Shown here: positions 8,797 through 16,719 of the stretch, piece after piece
Position numbering within the stretch: the first letter of the stretch is position 1
How the letters are laid out: each line of letters begins with the position of its first letter
Source: Chitinophagaceae bacterium
GTDB taxonomy: Bacteria; Bacteroidota; Bacteroidia; Chitinophagales; Chitinophagaceae
NCBI GenBank assembly: GCA_025363075.1
Contig: JANYEP010000093.1
Location: 1-39,412 of the forward strand
Length of the DNA stretch: 39,412 nucleotides
Reading direction: 5' to 3'
Notes under the pieces: generated by a model
The model's input: only the letters and a program-made list of their open reading frames with translations
Databases searched by the model: none
What the model was told of the DNA's origin: nothing
Made by a program: the position numbers and the translations under genes

Positions 8797-9878
8797 TATA
8801 AATATTTATCGCCTTTGCTGCGTTTTACTTCTGCCACAAACTCTTTAATGGCTTGTTCTTTTTCTTTTTTGCAAATGAGCAAAGCGTCTTTTGTATCAAC
8901 AATAATAAAATCGTCTAATCCTTGCAACACAACCACTTTATCTGGAGCAGCACTCACCATACATTTGGTTGCATCTATCACAATCACACTATCACCAGCA
9001 ACAGCATTACCCAAATAATCTTTTTCTAAATTTTCGTAAGCACTATTCCACGTTCCTAAATCACTCCAGCCAAAACTTGAAGGAATTACACAAACGCTTT
9101 TAGCTTTCTCCATTATGGCAAAATCAATAGAAATATTGGTACAAAGAGGATAAATTCTACTGATAGCCTCTTTTTCATTTGATGTATTAAAGTTAGCCTT
9201 TTCGTTATCAAACAATTCAAACATTTCTTGTTGTTGAGCTGCAAATTCATTTACCACATCTTGAGCTTTCCACACAAAAATTCCTGAATTCCAAAGAAAA
9301 TCACCACTATCTAAAAACGATTTCGCAATTTCTAAATTTGGTTTTTCCGTAAAGGTTTTTACCTTAAAAATATTTTCTTCAACAGCATCTGTATCGTATT
9401 GAATATAGCCATAGCCTGTGTTTGGATGATTTGGTTTAATACCAAGAGTAATAAACGTATCATTTTTATCAACAAAATCCAATGCTTTTAATGTAATGTT
9501 TTTAAAAGTTTCTCCATCCAAAATCATATGATCGCTTGGGGCAACAACCAAAGATGCATTAGGATTTTTTTGTAATAATTTAAAGGCAATATAGGCAACA
9601 CAAGGAGCTGTGTTTTTTTTGCTTGGCTCCGCCAAAATATTTTCAACAGGCATATCAGGCAGCTGTGTTGCAACAATATCTGTATATTCTTCAGATGTTA
9701 CAACAAAAATATTTTCCTTAGGAATAAAAGCAGCGTATCGGTCAAAAGTCCATTGAATAAGAGTTTTGCCGCTATTTAAAATATCAAGAAATTGTTTTGG
9801 ATAAGATGTTCTACTCATTGGCCAAAAGCGACTTCCAATGCCGCCAGCCATAATTGCAACGTAATGATTCGGATTCAT
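8796..9878 (-). CDS. Mannose-1-phosphate guanylyltransferase
   Basis: Makes GDP-mannose from mannose-1-phosphate and GTP for surface glycans. The 360-residue protein has the nucleotidyltransferase signature MAGGIGSRFWPMSR (residues 10-23) with PKQF following, VVAPSDHMI for the metal-binding Asp, and EKPNLEIAKSFLDSG further in. It lacks the C-terminal cupin phosphomannose isomerase domain of bifunctional ManC, so it is the single-domain type. A -7 promoter element lies at 9898-9905. It is followed by the overlapping small membrane gene. Confidence 0.93.
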   Translation of the reverse strand: MNPNHYVAIMAGGIGSRFWPMSRTSYPKQFLDILNSGKTLIQWTFDRYAAFIPKENIFVVTSEEYTDIVATQLPDMPVENILAEPSKKNTAPCVAYIAFKLLQKNPNASLVVAPSDHMILDGETFKNITLKALDFVDKNDTFITLGIKPNHPNTGYGYIQYDTDAVEENIFKVKTFTEKPNLEIAKSFLDSGDFLWNSGIFVWKAQDVVNEFAAQQQEMFELFDNEKANFNTSNEKEAISRIYPLCTNISIDFAIMEKAKSVCVIPSSFGWSDLGTWNSAYENLEKDYLGNAVAGDSVIVIDATKCMVSAAPDKVVVLQGLDDFIIVDTKDALLICKKEKEQAIKEFVAEVKRSKGDKYL

Positions 9879-9897
9879 TTAAAGATTTTTTAATTAT

Positions 9898-9905
9898 CAA
9901 ATGTA
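9898..9905 (-). promoter_or_regulatory. -7 promoter element of the guanylyltransferase gene
   Basis: The minus strand carries TACATTTG, a perfect TAnnTTTG match, 20 nt before the ATG. Only TTTT is found at the expected -33 position, so the upstream half is weak. Confidence 0.45.
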
Positions 9906-9930
9906 AAGTGGTAAGGTATTGCTTAAAATG

Positions 9931-9967
9931 AAATGTGGATTAATAAATTGTTTATTAATCCACATTT
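9931..9967 (-). terminator. Perfect 17-bp hairpin after the desaturase gene
   Basis: Arms at 9931-9947 and 9951-9967 are exact inverted repeats with a 3-nt loop. The hairpin lies 19 nt past the desaturase stop codon and is followed in that direction by a short T-rich run. It probably ends the desaturase message. Its AT-rich symmetric form could also bind a protein. Confidence 0.65.
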
Positions 9968-9985
9968 AAAATATCTGAATAACTC

Positions 9986-11068
9986 TTAGTCGTATTTGCC
10001 CATCTGTCTCAAGAATCTAACGTGAGCTGCAATAGCTTTTCTTGTTGTTGGATACTCAATATATTGCAATTGATATTCTGCACAAACTGTACGAATAATA
10101 TTGCTGATGGCAGGATAATGAACGTGAGAAATTTTTGGGAATAAGTGGTGTTCTATTTGAAAATTTAAACCACCAACTAACCAACTAACTAACTTATTTT
10201 TTGTAGCAAAATTTGCAGTAGTTTTTATTTGGTGTTCTGCAAACTCATCAGGTAATTTATTTTCTTCAATACTTGCTACAGGGAACTCTGTTTGCTCAAC
10301 AGTATGTGCTAATTGAAACACAATACTTAAAACAAATCCAGCAACACAAGTGATTATTAAAAACCCAACCAACCAAGCTAACCAGCCAAGCATATAAATT
10401 GGAATTACCACAAATACAGCAGCATGATAAACCTTAACAACCCAAAAAGAAATATGATCTTTAATACTCATTTTCTTTAGAGGCACATCACCAATTTTTT
10501 GTAGAAAATATTTTTTATAGTCTGTAAAAAATATCCAAAAAATATAAAGTAGCATATACAAAAACCAAAAATAGATATGTTGAAATCTATGTCCTTTTAA
10601 TCTTTTTTGTGTTGGTGCCATTCTCATTAAAATACCAATTTCAATATCATCATCAACACCATCAACATTGGTAAAAGTGTGGTGAATCATATTGTGTTTC
10701 ATATTCCACAAAAAATGATTTGCACCCAACATACTAATACTATGAGCAGCAATTTTATTGGTCCATTTATTCTCACTAAAACTGCCGTGGCTTCCATCGT
10801 GCATTACGTTAAACCCAATAGCAGCAATCACTCCACCCAAAATAACTGCTTCAATTAAACTAACATACAAAATAGAGTGAAAGAAAATTAAATGAATGTA
10901 TAATGCAGCAAAAACAGTAATTAAAAGGATGGCCTTGAAAAATAATTTTCCGTTTCCTGTTGGATTAATTTTATTATCAGTGAAATATTGATACACTCTT
11001 TTTCTCAACTCGCTGTGCAGCGAATTTTTAACTACAGGAAATTTTGGTGCTGTGTAAGTTGTCGACAT
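9986..11068 (-). CDS. Membrane fatty acid desaturase (front-end type)
   Basis: A 360-residue di-iron membrane desaturase. The three histidine boxes are intact: HDGSHGSF (about 90), HNMIHHTF (about 125) and QIEHHLFP (about 306). Gln as first residue of the third box is the mark of front-end (delta-5/delta-6, linoleoyl-CoA type) desaturases. No fused cytochrome b5 or ferredoxin domain is present, so electrons must come from a separate carrier. Four membrane-spanning helices are visible around residues 42-82 and 170-245. The gene is monocistronic, with a -7 element at 11087-11094 and a hairpin terminator at 9931-9967. Confidence 0.92.
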   Translation of the reverse strand: MSTTYTAPKFPVVKNSLHSELRKRVYQYFTDNKINPTGNGKLFFKAILLITVFAALYIHLIFFHSILYVSLIEAVILGGVIAAIGFNVMHDGSHGSFSENKWTNKIAAHSISMLGANHFLWNMKHNMIHHTFTNVDGVDDDIEIGILMRMAPTQKRLKGHRFQHIYFWFLYMLLYIFWIFFTDYKKYFLQKIGDVPLKKMSIKDHISFWVVKVYHAAVFVVIPIYMLGWLAWLVGFLIITCVAGFVLSIVFQLAHTVEQTEFPVASIEENKLPDEFAEHQIKTTANFATKNKLVSWLVGGLNFQIEHHLFPKISHVHYPAISNIIRTVCAEYQLQYIEYPTTRKAIAAHVRFLRQMGKYD

Positions 11069-11086
11069 AATAATTTATTTACTTGG

Positions 11087-11094
11087 CAAAAATA
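11087..11094 (-). promoter_or_regulatory. -7 promoter element of the desaturase gene
   Basis: TATTTTTG on the minus strand matches TAnnTTTG exactly, 18 nt before the ATG at 11068. No clear -33 element at 19-20 nt spacing. Confidence 0.4.
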
Positions 11095-11139
11095 ATAGTT
11101 ATTAGCAAAACGGAATAAAATTTAACAAATTGAATTTAT

Positions 11140-12312
11140 CTAAATACCAATACCCAACCAACTCATTATTCCCATTCCAATTTCAACGGCAGTTTCGTCT
11201 ATATTAAATTTTGGTGTGTGAACATTATGAATAATACCTTGAGCTTCATTTCTTACACCAAGCCTGAAAAAGCAACCAGGAATTTGTTGCGTGTAATAAC
11301 CAAAATCCTCTGCACCCATTCTTAATTCTGTTTCTTCAACATTGGTTTCGCCCATAAAATCATTGGCAAGCATTGTACATTCCTCTGTTAAAATTGGTTC
11401 ACTATCTACAGTTGGGTAACCAACGTCAATAAGAATTTCAAGTTCAGCACCCATTCCCTCCACAATTGCTTTTGCTTGTTTTTTTATTAAGTCGTGGGCT
11501 TTATAACGCCAGCTTTCATCCATACATCTCAATGTTCCCATCAACCTCACTTCGCTTGGAATTACATTGGTTGCATTGCCACCGTGAATAGAACAAATGG
11601 ATAAAACACTTGGGCTTGTTGGATTGTTGTTTCTTGAAATAATTTGTTGCAACGAAACAATTAATTGTGATGCAATCAATATGGTATCTTGTGTTAAATG
11701 TGGAGCAGCAGCGTGTCCTCCATGTCCTTTGATGGTAATGAAAATCTCCTCAGCACTTGCCATTACCCTTCCTTTTCTAAAACTTAGTTTACCCACCTGT
11801 AACCCAGGATGCACATGCAAAGCAACAATTTTTGTTGGTGCAGGATTTTGCAAAACGCCTTCCTTAATCATTAAACTCGCACCACCAGGGTTTTTTTCTT
11901 CGCCCAATTGAAAGATGAGTTTTACAGTTCCTTCCCATTCGTTTTTTAACTCATTCAAAATTTTTGCAGCACCTAATAAACAGGTTGTATGAACATCGTG
12001 TCCACAGGCGTGCATTACACCATCAACAATACTTCTATAAGCTACATTATTTTCTTCTTGTATTGGCAAAGCATCCATATCTGCACGTAGTGCAACAATT
12101 CTTGATGATGGATTTTTGCCTTCAATTACAGCAACCACGCCAGTTGTAGCCATTACAGAATATGAAATACCAAATTCAGTTAATTTATTTTGAATAAACT
12201 TTGATGTATTAAATTCCTTATAACTCAATTCTGGATTGGCGTGTAAGTGATGTCTTACCTCAATAAATTCTTGGGCATATTGAGATGCGAGTTGTTTTAT
12301 TTTACTTAACAT
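11140..12312 (-). CDS. M20 family amidohydrolase (N-acyl-amino acid or hippurate hydrolase type)
   Basis: A 390-residue cytoplasmic metallopeptidase of the M20D group that removes acyl groups from amino acids. Visible motifs are RHHLHANPELS near the N-terminus, MHACGHDVHTTCLLGAA (metal His and Asp), FQLGEEKNPGGA (Glu pair), ALHVHPGL, and the C-terminal ELRMGAEDFGYY with the last ligand. The frame extends to an ATG at 12351, but the ATG at 12312 is preferred: it overlaps the end of the SPOR gene by only 11 nt and begins at the usual family N-terminus. The longer form would add 13 residues without similarity to the family. Confidence 0.9.
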   Translation of the reverse strand: MLSKIKQLASQYAQEFIEVRHHLHANPELSYKEFNTSKFIQNKLTEFGISYSVMATTGVVAVIEGKNPSSRIVALRADMDALPIQEENNVAYRSIVDGVMHACGHDVHTTCLLGAAKILNELKNEWEGTVKLIFQLGEEKNPGGASLMIKEGVLQNPAPTKIVALHVHPGLQVGKLSFRKGRVMASAEEIFITIKGHGGHAAAPHLTQDTILIASQLIVSLQQIISRNNNPTSPSVLSICSIHGGNATNVIPSEVRLMGTLRCMDESWRYKAHDLIKKQAKAIVEGMGAELEILIDVGYPTVDSEPILTEECTMLANDFMGETNVEETELRMGAEDFGYYTQQIPGCFFRLGVRNEAQGIIHNVHTPKFNIDETAVEIGMGIMSWLGIGI

Positions 12313-12754
12313 CTTCGTCACTTTTTGGGGTGTATTCAATAGCATCTTCAACTACAAAAACCCCGGTAGGATAGGTCTTTGACAATTGCTTTTTCATTTT
12401 TTCTGCTTCATCTCTATGCAAAAAATTTCCAAAACGAACCTTAAAATACGGTGCCTGATAACTTACATAAGTTTTTTGGTCGGGATAGGCGGATAACAAA
12501 TCATATTTCAACTTAAAAGCTAAATTTCTATTATTGGAGTTTAGTAATTGAATACGATACCCTTTATACAATCCACTACTTGTCATCAATTTAGAGCGTT
12601 TGTTTATCATCGCTTGTTTTTGAGTAAGCACATCTAAGCGAGGGTCTTTTGTAACAACAATGCTTTCTTTTGTTTTAGGTGTAGAGTCATTTTGAGCAAA
12701 AGGTTTTGCAACAAAAAAATGAACGGCGATAAGCAAAAAGTATCTGTATAACAT
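12302..12754 (-). CDS. Exported SPOR-domain protein
   Basis: The 150-residue protein has a signal peptide (1-20, cleavage near PFAQ) and a C-terminal SPOR repeat (about 62-140): GYRIQLLNS, then ALKFKLKYDLLSAYP-like helix, and YFKVRFGNFLHRDEAEKMKKQLSKTYP. SPOR domains bind septal, denuded peptidoglycan, so a periplasmic cell-wall or division role is likely. It overlaps the start of the amidohydrolase gene, indicating translational coupling, and follows the broken toxin gene by 3 nt. Confidence 0.85.
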   Translation of the reverse strand: MLYRYFLLIAVHFFVAKPFAQNDSTPKTKESIVVTKDPRLDVLTQKQAMINKRSKLMTSSGLYKGYRIQLLNSNNRNLAFKLKYDLLSAYPDQKTYVSYQAPYFKVRFGNFLHRDEAEKMKKQLSKTYPTGVFVVEDAIEYTPKSDEDVK

Positions 12755-12757
12755 AAA

Positions 12758-13060
12758 TTATTTCAATTTGGTTTTGATGAATTTTTGTGAACGTGATGTG
12801 TGAATGAGGGCAAAAATGACAATTGAATTTTCATCAATTGTATAAATAATTTTATAGGGAAATTTTCCAATTAGACTTCTACGAAATTTGTTTTTTACTG
12901 TAATCCTATATCGGAATGGATTGCTTATTAATCTTGTCTCTGCCTCTTCAATAGCATCAAAAAATTTTTTTGAAAGCCTTGGTGTTATTAAGTTCTACCA
13001 ATCAATAACAATTTTATAGTCATCCCAAAATTCTTTTTTATATCTAACTTCAAAACTCAT
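12758..13060 (-). pseudogene. RelE/ParE-type toxin gene with an internal TAG
   Basis: Read through, the frame would give 100 codons of a ParE/RelE toxin: MSFEVRYKKEFWDDY at the start, FFDAIEEAETRLISNPFRY in the middle and the strand pair GKFPYKIIYTIDE and VIFALIHTSRSQ at the end. Codon 22 is TAG (12995-12997), where family members usually have Tyr in a W-Y-N/E context, so one base change (TAC or TAT to TAG) explains it. The rest of the frame is undamaged, so the lesion looks recent. The start overlaps the antitoxin stop by one base. A sequencing error is the alternative. Confidence 0.75.
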
Positions 13061-13287
13061 TATACACCAATATAGTTACGAAGTTTCTGTTTAAATTCTG
13101 TGGCAGAATAAGTGCTTGAATTTTTATCTTTTATGTAATCGTCCCATCTTGTGTCGAGCATTGCAATTACCTCTTTACTTTCTTCATCAGTATCACTTTC
13201 ATCTTCTAAACTATTTAAAAGTTGTTCTGCAATTAATCTTCTCTCTTCAATTGGAAGGCTTAATAATTTTTCAATTTGTATTGCCAT
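13060..13287 (-). CDS. Addiction-module antitoxin component
   Basis: The 75-residue acidic protein begins with IEKLLSLPIEERRLIAEQLLNSL, the helix pattern of the putative addiction module component family (PF09720/TIGR02574), and ends with WDDYIKDKNSSTYSATEFKQKL. It would bind and neutralise the RelE/ParE toxin encoded next, with which it shares one base (TAATG). Because the toxin frame carries a stop, the antitoxin may be a remnant or may act on a related toxin, such as the one at 14259. A heptamer array lies 6 bp upstream. Confidence 0.8.
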   Translation of the reverse strand: MAIQIEKLLSLPIEERRLIAEQLLNSLEDESDTDEESKEVIAMLDTRWDDYIKDKNSSTYSATEFKQKLRNYIGV

Positions 13288-13293
13288 AAATTC

Positions 13294-13321
13294 AAGATTT
13301 AAAATTTGATGTTTAAAATTA
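13294..13321. repeat. Intergenic heptamer array
   Basis: Four 7-bp units, AAGATTT, AAAATTT, GATGTTT and AAAATTA, fill the 35-bp gap between the ALDH C-half stop and the antitoxin start. Same period as the arrays inside the ABC exporter and IcmF genes but a different unit. Confidence 0.5.
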
Positions 13322-13322
13322 A

Positions 13323-14207
13323 TTAATACCCAGCTTTTGCACCACCAATATTTTCAATAGGATGCCAGGTTGTTTTTATTTCTTGTGTATCCATAATGAA
13401 ATAAGGAGTTTCAGCTTCATCAGTATTCCATTTTACTTTATCATACAATACAACTCTTTTTACATTTAAGGATGCTTTTTCTTTAATGAGTTTTTTTGTT
13501 TCAACATCATTCTCGCAATAAATAATTGAGTTTACATCCATATGGTCGGCAAAGTATTTTACCAACTCACCTGGCTTACCCGTTAAAATATTTACAACAC
13601 CGCCACTTACGTCGCTACTATTTAAAACCTCTGCAAAAGTTACTGCACACAATGGTTTGGTTTCACTTGCTAAAACAATGCAAGTATTGCCACCAGCAAT
13701 TACTGGTGCAATTGCTGAAACCAATCCCAACAATGAAGTTTGTTGTGCTGCAATAATCGCTACAACACCTGTTGGTTCTGGCACAGAGAAGTTAAAATGT
13801 GAAGATGCTACAGGATTTACTGCACCAAAAACCTGCTGAAATTTATCGCACCAACCTGCATAGTAAATTAGCCTGTCAATGCAAGTATTTACTTCCTCCT
13901 CAGCTTGTTTTGCAGTTGAATCTTGTTTAACCAATTCATCAATAAACTGTGCTTTTCTTCCTTCAAGCATTTCAGCAATACGATATAAAATTTGCCCACG
14001 ATTAAATGCAGCTTTTGCACTCCAACCACCAAAAGCATTACGAGCAGCAACAACTGCTTCACGAAAATCTTTTCTGCTGCTTAAACAAACATTTGCCAAT
14101 GCCTGTCCTGCTTTATTTTTTGGTGTATAATACCTTCCACTTTCAGTTCTTGGAAACTGACCACCAATATAAATTTTGTATGTTTTTAAAACTTCCAATC
14201 GAGTCAT
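13323..14207 (-). CDS. ALDH-fold protein without catalytic residues (ALDH16 C-terminal half-like)
   Basis: The 294 residues align with the N-terminal cofactor-binding part of aldehyde dehydrogenases (YIGGQFPRTESGRYY, AARNAFGGWSAK, YYAGWCDKFQQ, EPTGVVAII, IAGGNTCIV) and stop before the catalytic region: there is no ELGG glutamate and no nucleophilic Cys. In ALDH16 proteins a full ALDH domain is followed by just such a truncated, non-catalytic ALDH domain. Here the two would be separate genes of 490 and 294 residues, whose sum is close to a typical ALDH16. A structural role in the dimer is therefore more likely than an enzymatic one. A half repeat lies 20 bp upstream. Confidence 0.8.
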   Translation of the reverse strand: MTRLEVLKTYKIYIGGQFPRTESGRYYTPKNKAGQALANVCLSSRKDFREAVVAARNAFGGWSAKAAFNRGQILYRIAEMLEGRKAQFIDELVKQDSTAKQAEEEVNTCIDRLIYYAGWCDKFQQVFGAVNPVASSHFNFSVPEPTGVVAIIAAQQTSLLGLVSAIAPVIAGGNTCIVLASETKPLCAVTFAEVLNSSDVSGGVVNILTGKPGELVKYFADHMDVNSIIYCENDVETKKLIKEKASLNVKRVVLYDKVKWNTDEAETPYFIMDTQEIKTTWHPIENIGGAKAGY

Positions 14208-14227
14208 TGTTTTTTATTTTTTATTTT

Positions 14228-14251
14228 GCCACAAAGGCACTAAGACACAAA
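14228..14251 (+). repeat. Half copy of the octamer-built palindrome
   Basis: Three 8-bp units in a row: GCCACAAA, GGCACTAA, GACACAAA. This is one arm of the palindromes at 16256-16313 and 16720-16778, and no opposite arm is present. It begins 20 bp upstream of the ALDH half-gene start and ends 7 nt from the RelE toxin stop codon. Confidence 0.8.
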
Positions 14252-14258
14252 TTATTTA

Positions 14259-14525
14259 TTAAGGAAAAAAACGATAAACTTCTTTTCTATTCATTACCCT
14301 GCTTAAAATTATTTCATCATTTTCATAAATAAATCCAATTCTAAAATCTCGTAACCTAATTCTATAAGCAGCTTTATATCCTTTCAGTTTCTTAAGGTTT
14401 TTAATTTCTTCAAGTCTATTTATTCTTTGCAATTCATCTATTATTTCAGCTAATTCTATTTGTAAAGACTTATTTAACTCTTTCTCAACATCTTTAATAA
14501 ATTGCTTGGTAGTAACAACTTTCAT
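14259..14525 (-). CDS. RelE/ParE family toxin
   Basis: The 88 residues show the compact toxin fold: helical QFIKDVEKELNKSLQIELAE, then LKKLKGYKAAYRIRLRDFRIGFIY and a final strand IILSRVMNRKEVYRFFP. Tyr, Arg and Lys residues typical of RelE RNases are in these strands. It is probably a ribosome-dependent mRNA endonuclease, held in check by the upstream 65-residue protein, with which it shares one base (TAATG). The pair separates the two ALDH genes. Its stop is 7 nt from a repeat half-copy. Confidence 0.85.
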   Translation of the reverse strand: MKVVTTKQFIKDVEKELNKSLQIELAEIIDELQRINRLEEIKNLKKLKGYKAAYRIRLRDFRIGFIYENDEIILSRVMNRKEVYRFFP

Positions 14526-14722
14526 TAACTACGAAGTTGTTTAACAAATTCAGTTGTATCAACAGTTTCAGCATAATTTGTTTCTTCTATCATTCTTCCT
14601 AAAACAATATCTTCTTTATCATCATCAGTTAATATTCTACTTTTTAAATGGTGTTGTTTTAAAAAATTTTCAACAAGAATTAACTCTTGACTATTTGTTG
14701 TTTGAATTAATAAAGTATTCAT
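14525..14722 (-). CDS. Antitoxin of the RelE-type pair
   Basis: The 65-residue protein (MNTLLIQTTNSQELILVENF at the start, then a region with DDDKED and a C-terminal TTEFVKQLRS) matches the short Bacteroidota antitoxins that start with a small beta-alpha unit and end in an extended toxin-binding tail. Identification rests mainly on position: it lies directly upstream of and overlapping the toxin. Its start is only 2 nt past the ALDH stop codon. Confidence 0.75.
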   Translation of the reverse strand: MNTLLIQTTNSQELILVENFLKQHHLKSRILTDDDKEDIVLGRMIEETNYAETVDTTEFVKQLRS

Positions 14723-14724
14723 AA

Positions 14725-16197
14725 TTATAAATTTAAATAAGCCCCCAATCCGTGTAAACCACCTTCTCTTCCATAACCACTTTCTTTATATCCACCAAAA
14801 GGTGAAGTTGGGTCAAATTTATTATAAGTATTTGCCCAAATAACGCCTGCTCTAAGTTTTGTTGTAAGGTTGAATATCTTAGAACCCTTATCAGTCCACA
14901 CTCCTGCACTTAAACCAAACGGTGTGTTATTCGCTTTTTCAATCACTTCATCATCTGTTCTAAAGGTTTGGATGGTAAGTACTGGACCAAAAATTTCTTC
15001 TTGTGCAAGCCTGCTACTTTGTGCCACATTGGTAAATAAAGTTGGGCGAATAAAGAATCCTTTTTTAGGAATTGGGCAACTGCTTTGATACATATCCAAT
15101 CCTTCTTTCTCGCCAATTTTTAAATACTTAACGATGTTGTCCATTTGCTCTTTAGAGTTAATAGCACCAATGTCTGTATTCTTATCTAATGGGTCGCCAA
15201 CAATCAAACTCTCTAATCTGTCTTTTAATTTTCGCAACACTGTATCATATACACTTTCTTGCACAAATAAACGAGAGCCTGCACAACAAACGTGACCCTG
15301 ATTAAAGAAAATTCCATTAATAATTCCTTCAACAGCCTGATCAAGTGGTGCATCATCAAAAATGATATTGGCTGCTTTTCCACCCAATTCAAGCGTTACT
15401 TTTTTATCAGTTCCAGCAACTGCTTTTTGGATAATTTTACCAACATTGGTGCTACCAGTAAAGGCAATTTTATTAATGTCTGGATGATTAACAATAGCAG
15501 CACCAGTTGCACCTGCACCAGTAATAATATTTACAACGCCTGGTGGCAAATCACTTTCCTGGATAATTTCAGCAAGCTTTAAAGCCGTTAGTGGCGTGGT
15601 TTCTGCTGGTTTCAACACCACTGTATTTCCTGTTGCCAAAGCTGGTGCAATTTTCCAAGCAGCCATCAGCAAAGGAAAATTCCAGGGAATAATTTGACCT
15701 GCTACACCCAATGGTGCAATTTTTTTATTAGGAAAAGCATATTCCAATTTATCTGCCCAACCTGCATAATAAAAGAAATGATTAGCTACCAAAGGCACAT
15801 CAACATCACGACTTTCACGAATAGGCTTACCACCATCTAAAGTTTCAATTACTGAAAACTCCCTTGCACGTTCCTGAATCATTCGTGCAATGCGATAAAT
15901 ATATTTTGCACGTTCTTTCGCAGGCATTTTGCCCCAGGTTTTGTCATAAGCAGTTCGTGCAGCTTTAACAGCTTTATCAACATCTGCAGCATTTGCATCA
16001 GCCACTTCACTCAACTTTTCTTCTGTTGCAGGATTGATGGTATCGAAATATTTTTTGCTTGATGGTTTTTCAAATTTGCCATTAATGAACAGGTCGTACT
16101 TAGCATCAATCTTAGCACTGGCTTTACTTTCAGGTGCTGGTGCATACTTAGTATCGAAGTTAAGTTTGATGGTATTATTTTTTGTTGTCTTCGCCAT
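14725..16197 (-). CDS. Aldehyde dehydrogenase, catalytic partner (ALDH16 N-half-like)
   Basis: A 490-residue NAD(P)-dependent aldehyde dehydrogenase. Key residues are present: PWNF (Asn173), KPAE (Lys196), FTGST (247-251), general base Glu270 in ELGGK, nucleophile Cys304 in GHVCCAG and EEIFGPV for cofactor ribose. With the downstream 294-residue half protein it matches the two-domain ALDH16 architecture. The nearby deoC suggests its substrate is acetaldehyde from deoxyribose-5-phosphate, or glyceraldehyde-3-phosphate. The first 33 residues are a polar extension before the usual LFINGKF strand. A repeat half-copy (16210-16226) precedes the start. Confidence 0.92.
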   Translation of the reverse strand: MAKTTKNNTIKLNFDTKYAPAPESKASAKIDAKYDLFINGKFEKPSSKKYFDTINPATEEKLSEVADANAADVDKAVKAARTAYDKTWGKMPAKERAKYIYRIARMIQERAREFSVIETLDGGKPIRESRDVDVPLVANHFFYYAGWADKLEYAFPNKKIAPLGVAGQIIPWNFPLLMAAWKIAPALATGNTVVLKPAETTPLTALKLAEIIQESDLPPGVVNIITGAGATGAAIVNHPDINKIAFTGSTNVGKIIQKAVAGTDKKVTLELGGKAANIIFDDAPLDQAVEGIINGIFFNQGHVCCAGSRLFVQESVYDTVLRKLKDRLESLIVGDPLDKNTDIGAINSKEQMDNIVKYLKIGEKEGLDMYQSSCPIPKKGFFIRPTLFTNVAQSSRLAQEEIFGPVLTIQTFRTDDEVIEKANNTPFGLSAGVWTDKGSKIFNLTTKLRAGVIWANTYNKFDPTSPFGGYKESGYGREGGLHGLGAYLNL

Positions 16198-16209
16198 ATT
16201 TTTTATTTT

Positions 16210-16226
16210 GCCACAAAGGCTCTAAG
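16210..16226 (+). repeat. Partial copy of the octamer repeat
   Basis: GCCACAAA followed by GGCTCTAA and G, two units of the same family as 16256-16280 with one change. It lies 12 bp upstream of the ALDH start codon on the opposite strand. Confidence 0.65.
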
Positions 16227-16255
16227 GAATAATGTATTTTTATTTTATTTTTCTT

Positions 16256-16313
16256 GCCACAAAGGCACTAAGACACAAAGATTAAATACTTAGTGCCTTT
16301 GCGTCTTTGTGGC
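16256..16313. repeat. Octamer-built palindrome downstream of the first GxxExxY gene
   Basis: Two 25-nt arms (16256-16280 and 16289-16313) around an 8-nt AT loop. The left arm is GCCACAAA, GGCACTAA, GACACAAA, G. The right arm on the other strand is GCCACAAA, GACGCAAA, GGCACTAA, G. Twenty of 25 positions pair, and the mismatches follow from a different order of similar 8-bp units. It ends 6 nt from the stop of the GxxExxY gene. Confidence 0.85.
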
Positions 16314-16319
16314 TACATA

Positions 16320-16703
16320 TCAATTTATAAATCTTCTAATTCCATTTTTAATCAAAGGCACATTGAAGTTGATTAAATATCCTAAATTTCTGTTTGTTAA
16401 TTTAAGATGAGAAATAATTTGTGCTTCCCATACTGGATTCACTAATTCAACCGCTTTTAATTCAATTATTACACAATCTTCAACTAAAATATCTAATCTC
16501 AATCCTTCTTCAAACTCAATTCCATCATAGCTTATAGGAATATTAATTTGTCTATCAACTTTGTAACCCAACTTTCTAAGCTCGTGTGATAAACAAACTT
16601 CATATACTTTTTCTAATAATCCTGGACCAAGTGTTTTATGAATTTTAAAACAAGCGTTCACAATATTTTTTCCTATTGCTTCTTCTTGTTCTGTTGGTTT
16701 CAT
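16320..16703 (-). CDS. GxxExxY protein, PD-(D/E)XK nuclease fold (copy 1)
   Basis: A 127-residue protein of the GxxExxY family (TIGR04256/PF13366, PD-(D/E)XK nuclease superfamily). The name motif is G28-E31-Y34 in GPGLLEKVYEVCL. The likely active site is Asp71 in RLDILV and Glu81-Leu-Lys83 in IIELKAVE, with Gln95 following. Biological role is not established. The frame also opens at an ATG at 16724, but that ATG lies inside a repeat arm where a C-to-T change turned CAC into CAT, so the ATG at 16703 is preferred; it gives the same length as the second copy. The gene is bracketed by palindromes at 16256-16313 and 16720-16778 and sits between ALDH and deoC. Confidence 0.85.
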   Translation of the reverse strand: MKPTEQEEAIGKNIVNACFKIHKTLGPGLLEKVYEVCLSHELRKLGYKVDRQINIPISYDGIEFEEGLRLDILVEDCVIIELKAVELVNPVWEAQIISHLKLTNRNLGYLINFNVPLIKNGIRRFIN

Positions 16704-16719
16704 TTTATAATATTTTTTT

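Noticed and set aside
12995-12997. In-frame TAG as a recoded (pyrrolysine or readthrough) codon
   Set aside because: No supporting structure or recoding genes are visible, and RelE/ParE toxins are not known to use recoding. A simple nonsense change explains it.
13323-14207. ALDH half-gene as a truncated pseudogene
   Set aside because: The frame is intact, codon use is normal, and the protein stops where the second domain of ALDH16 also lacks the catalytic region, next to a full-length partner.
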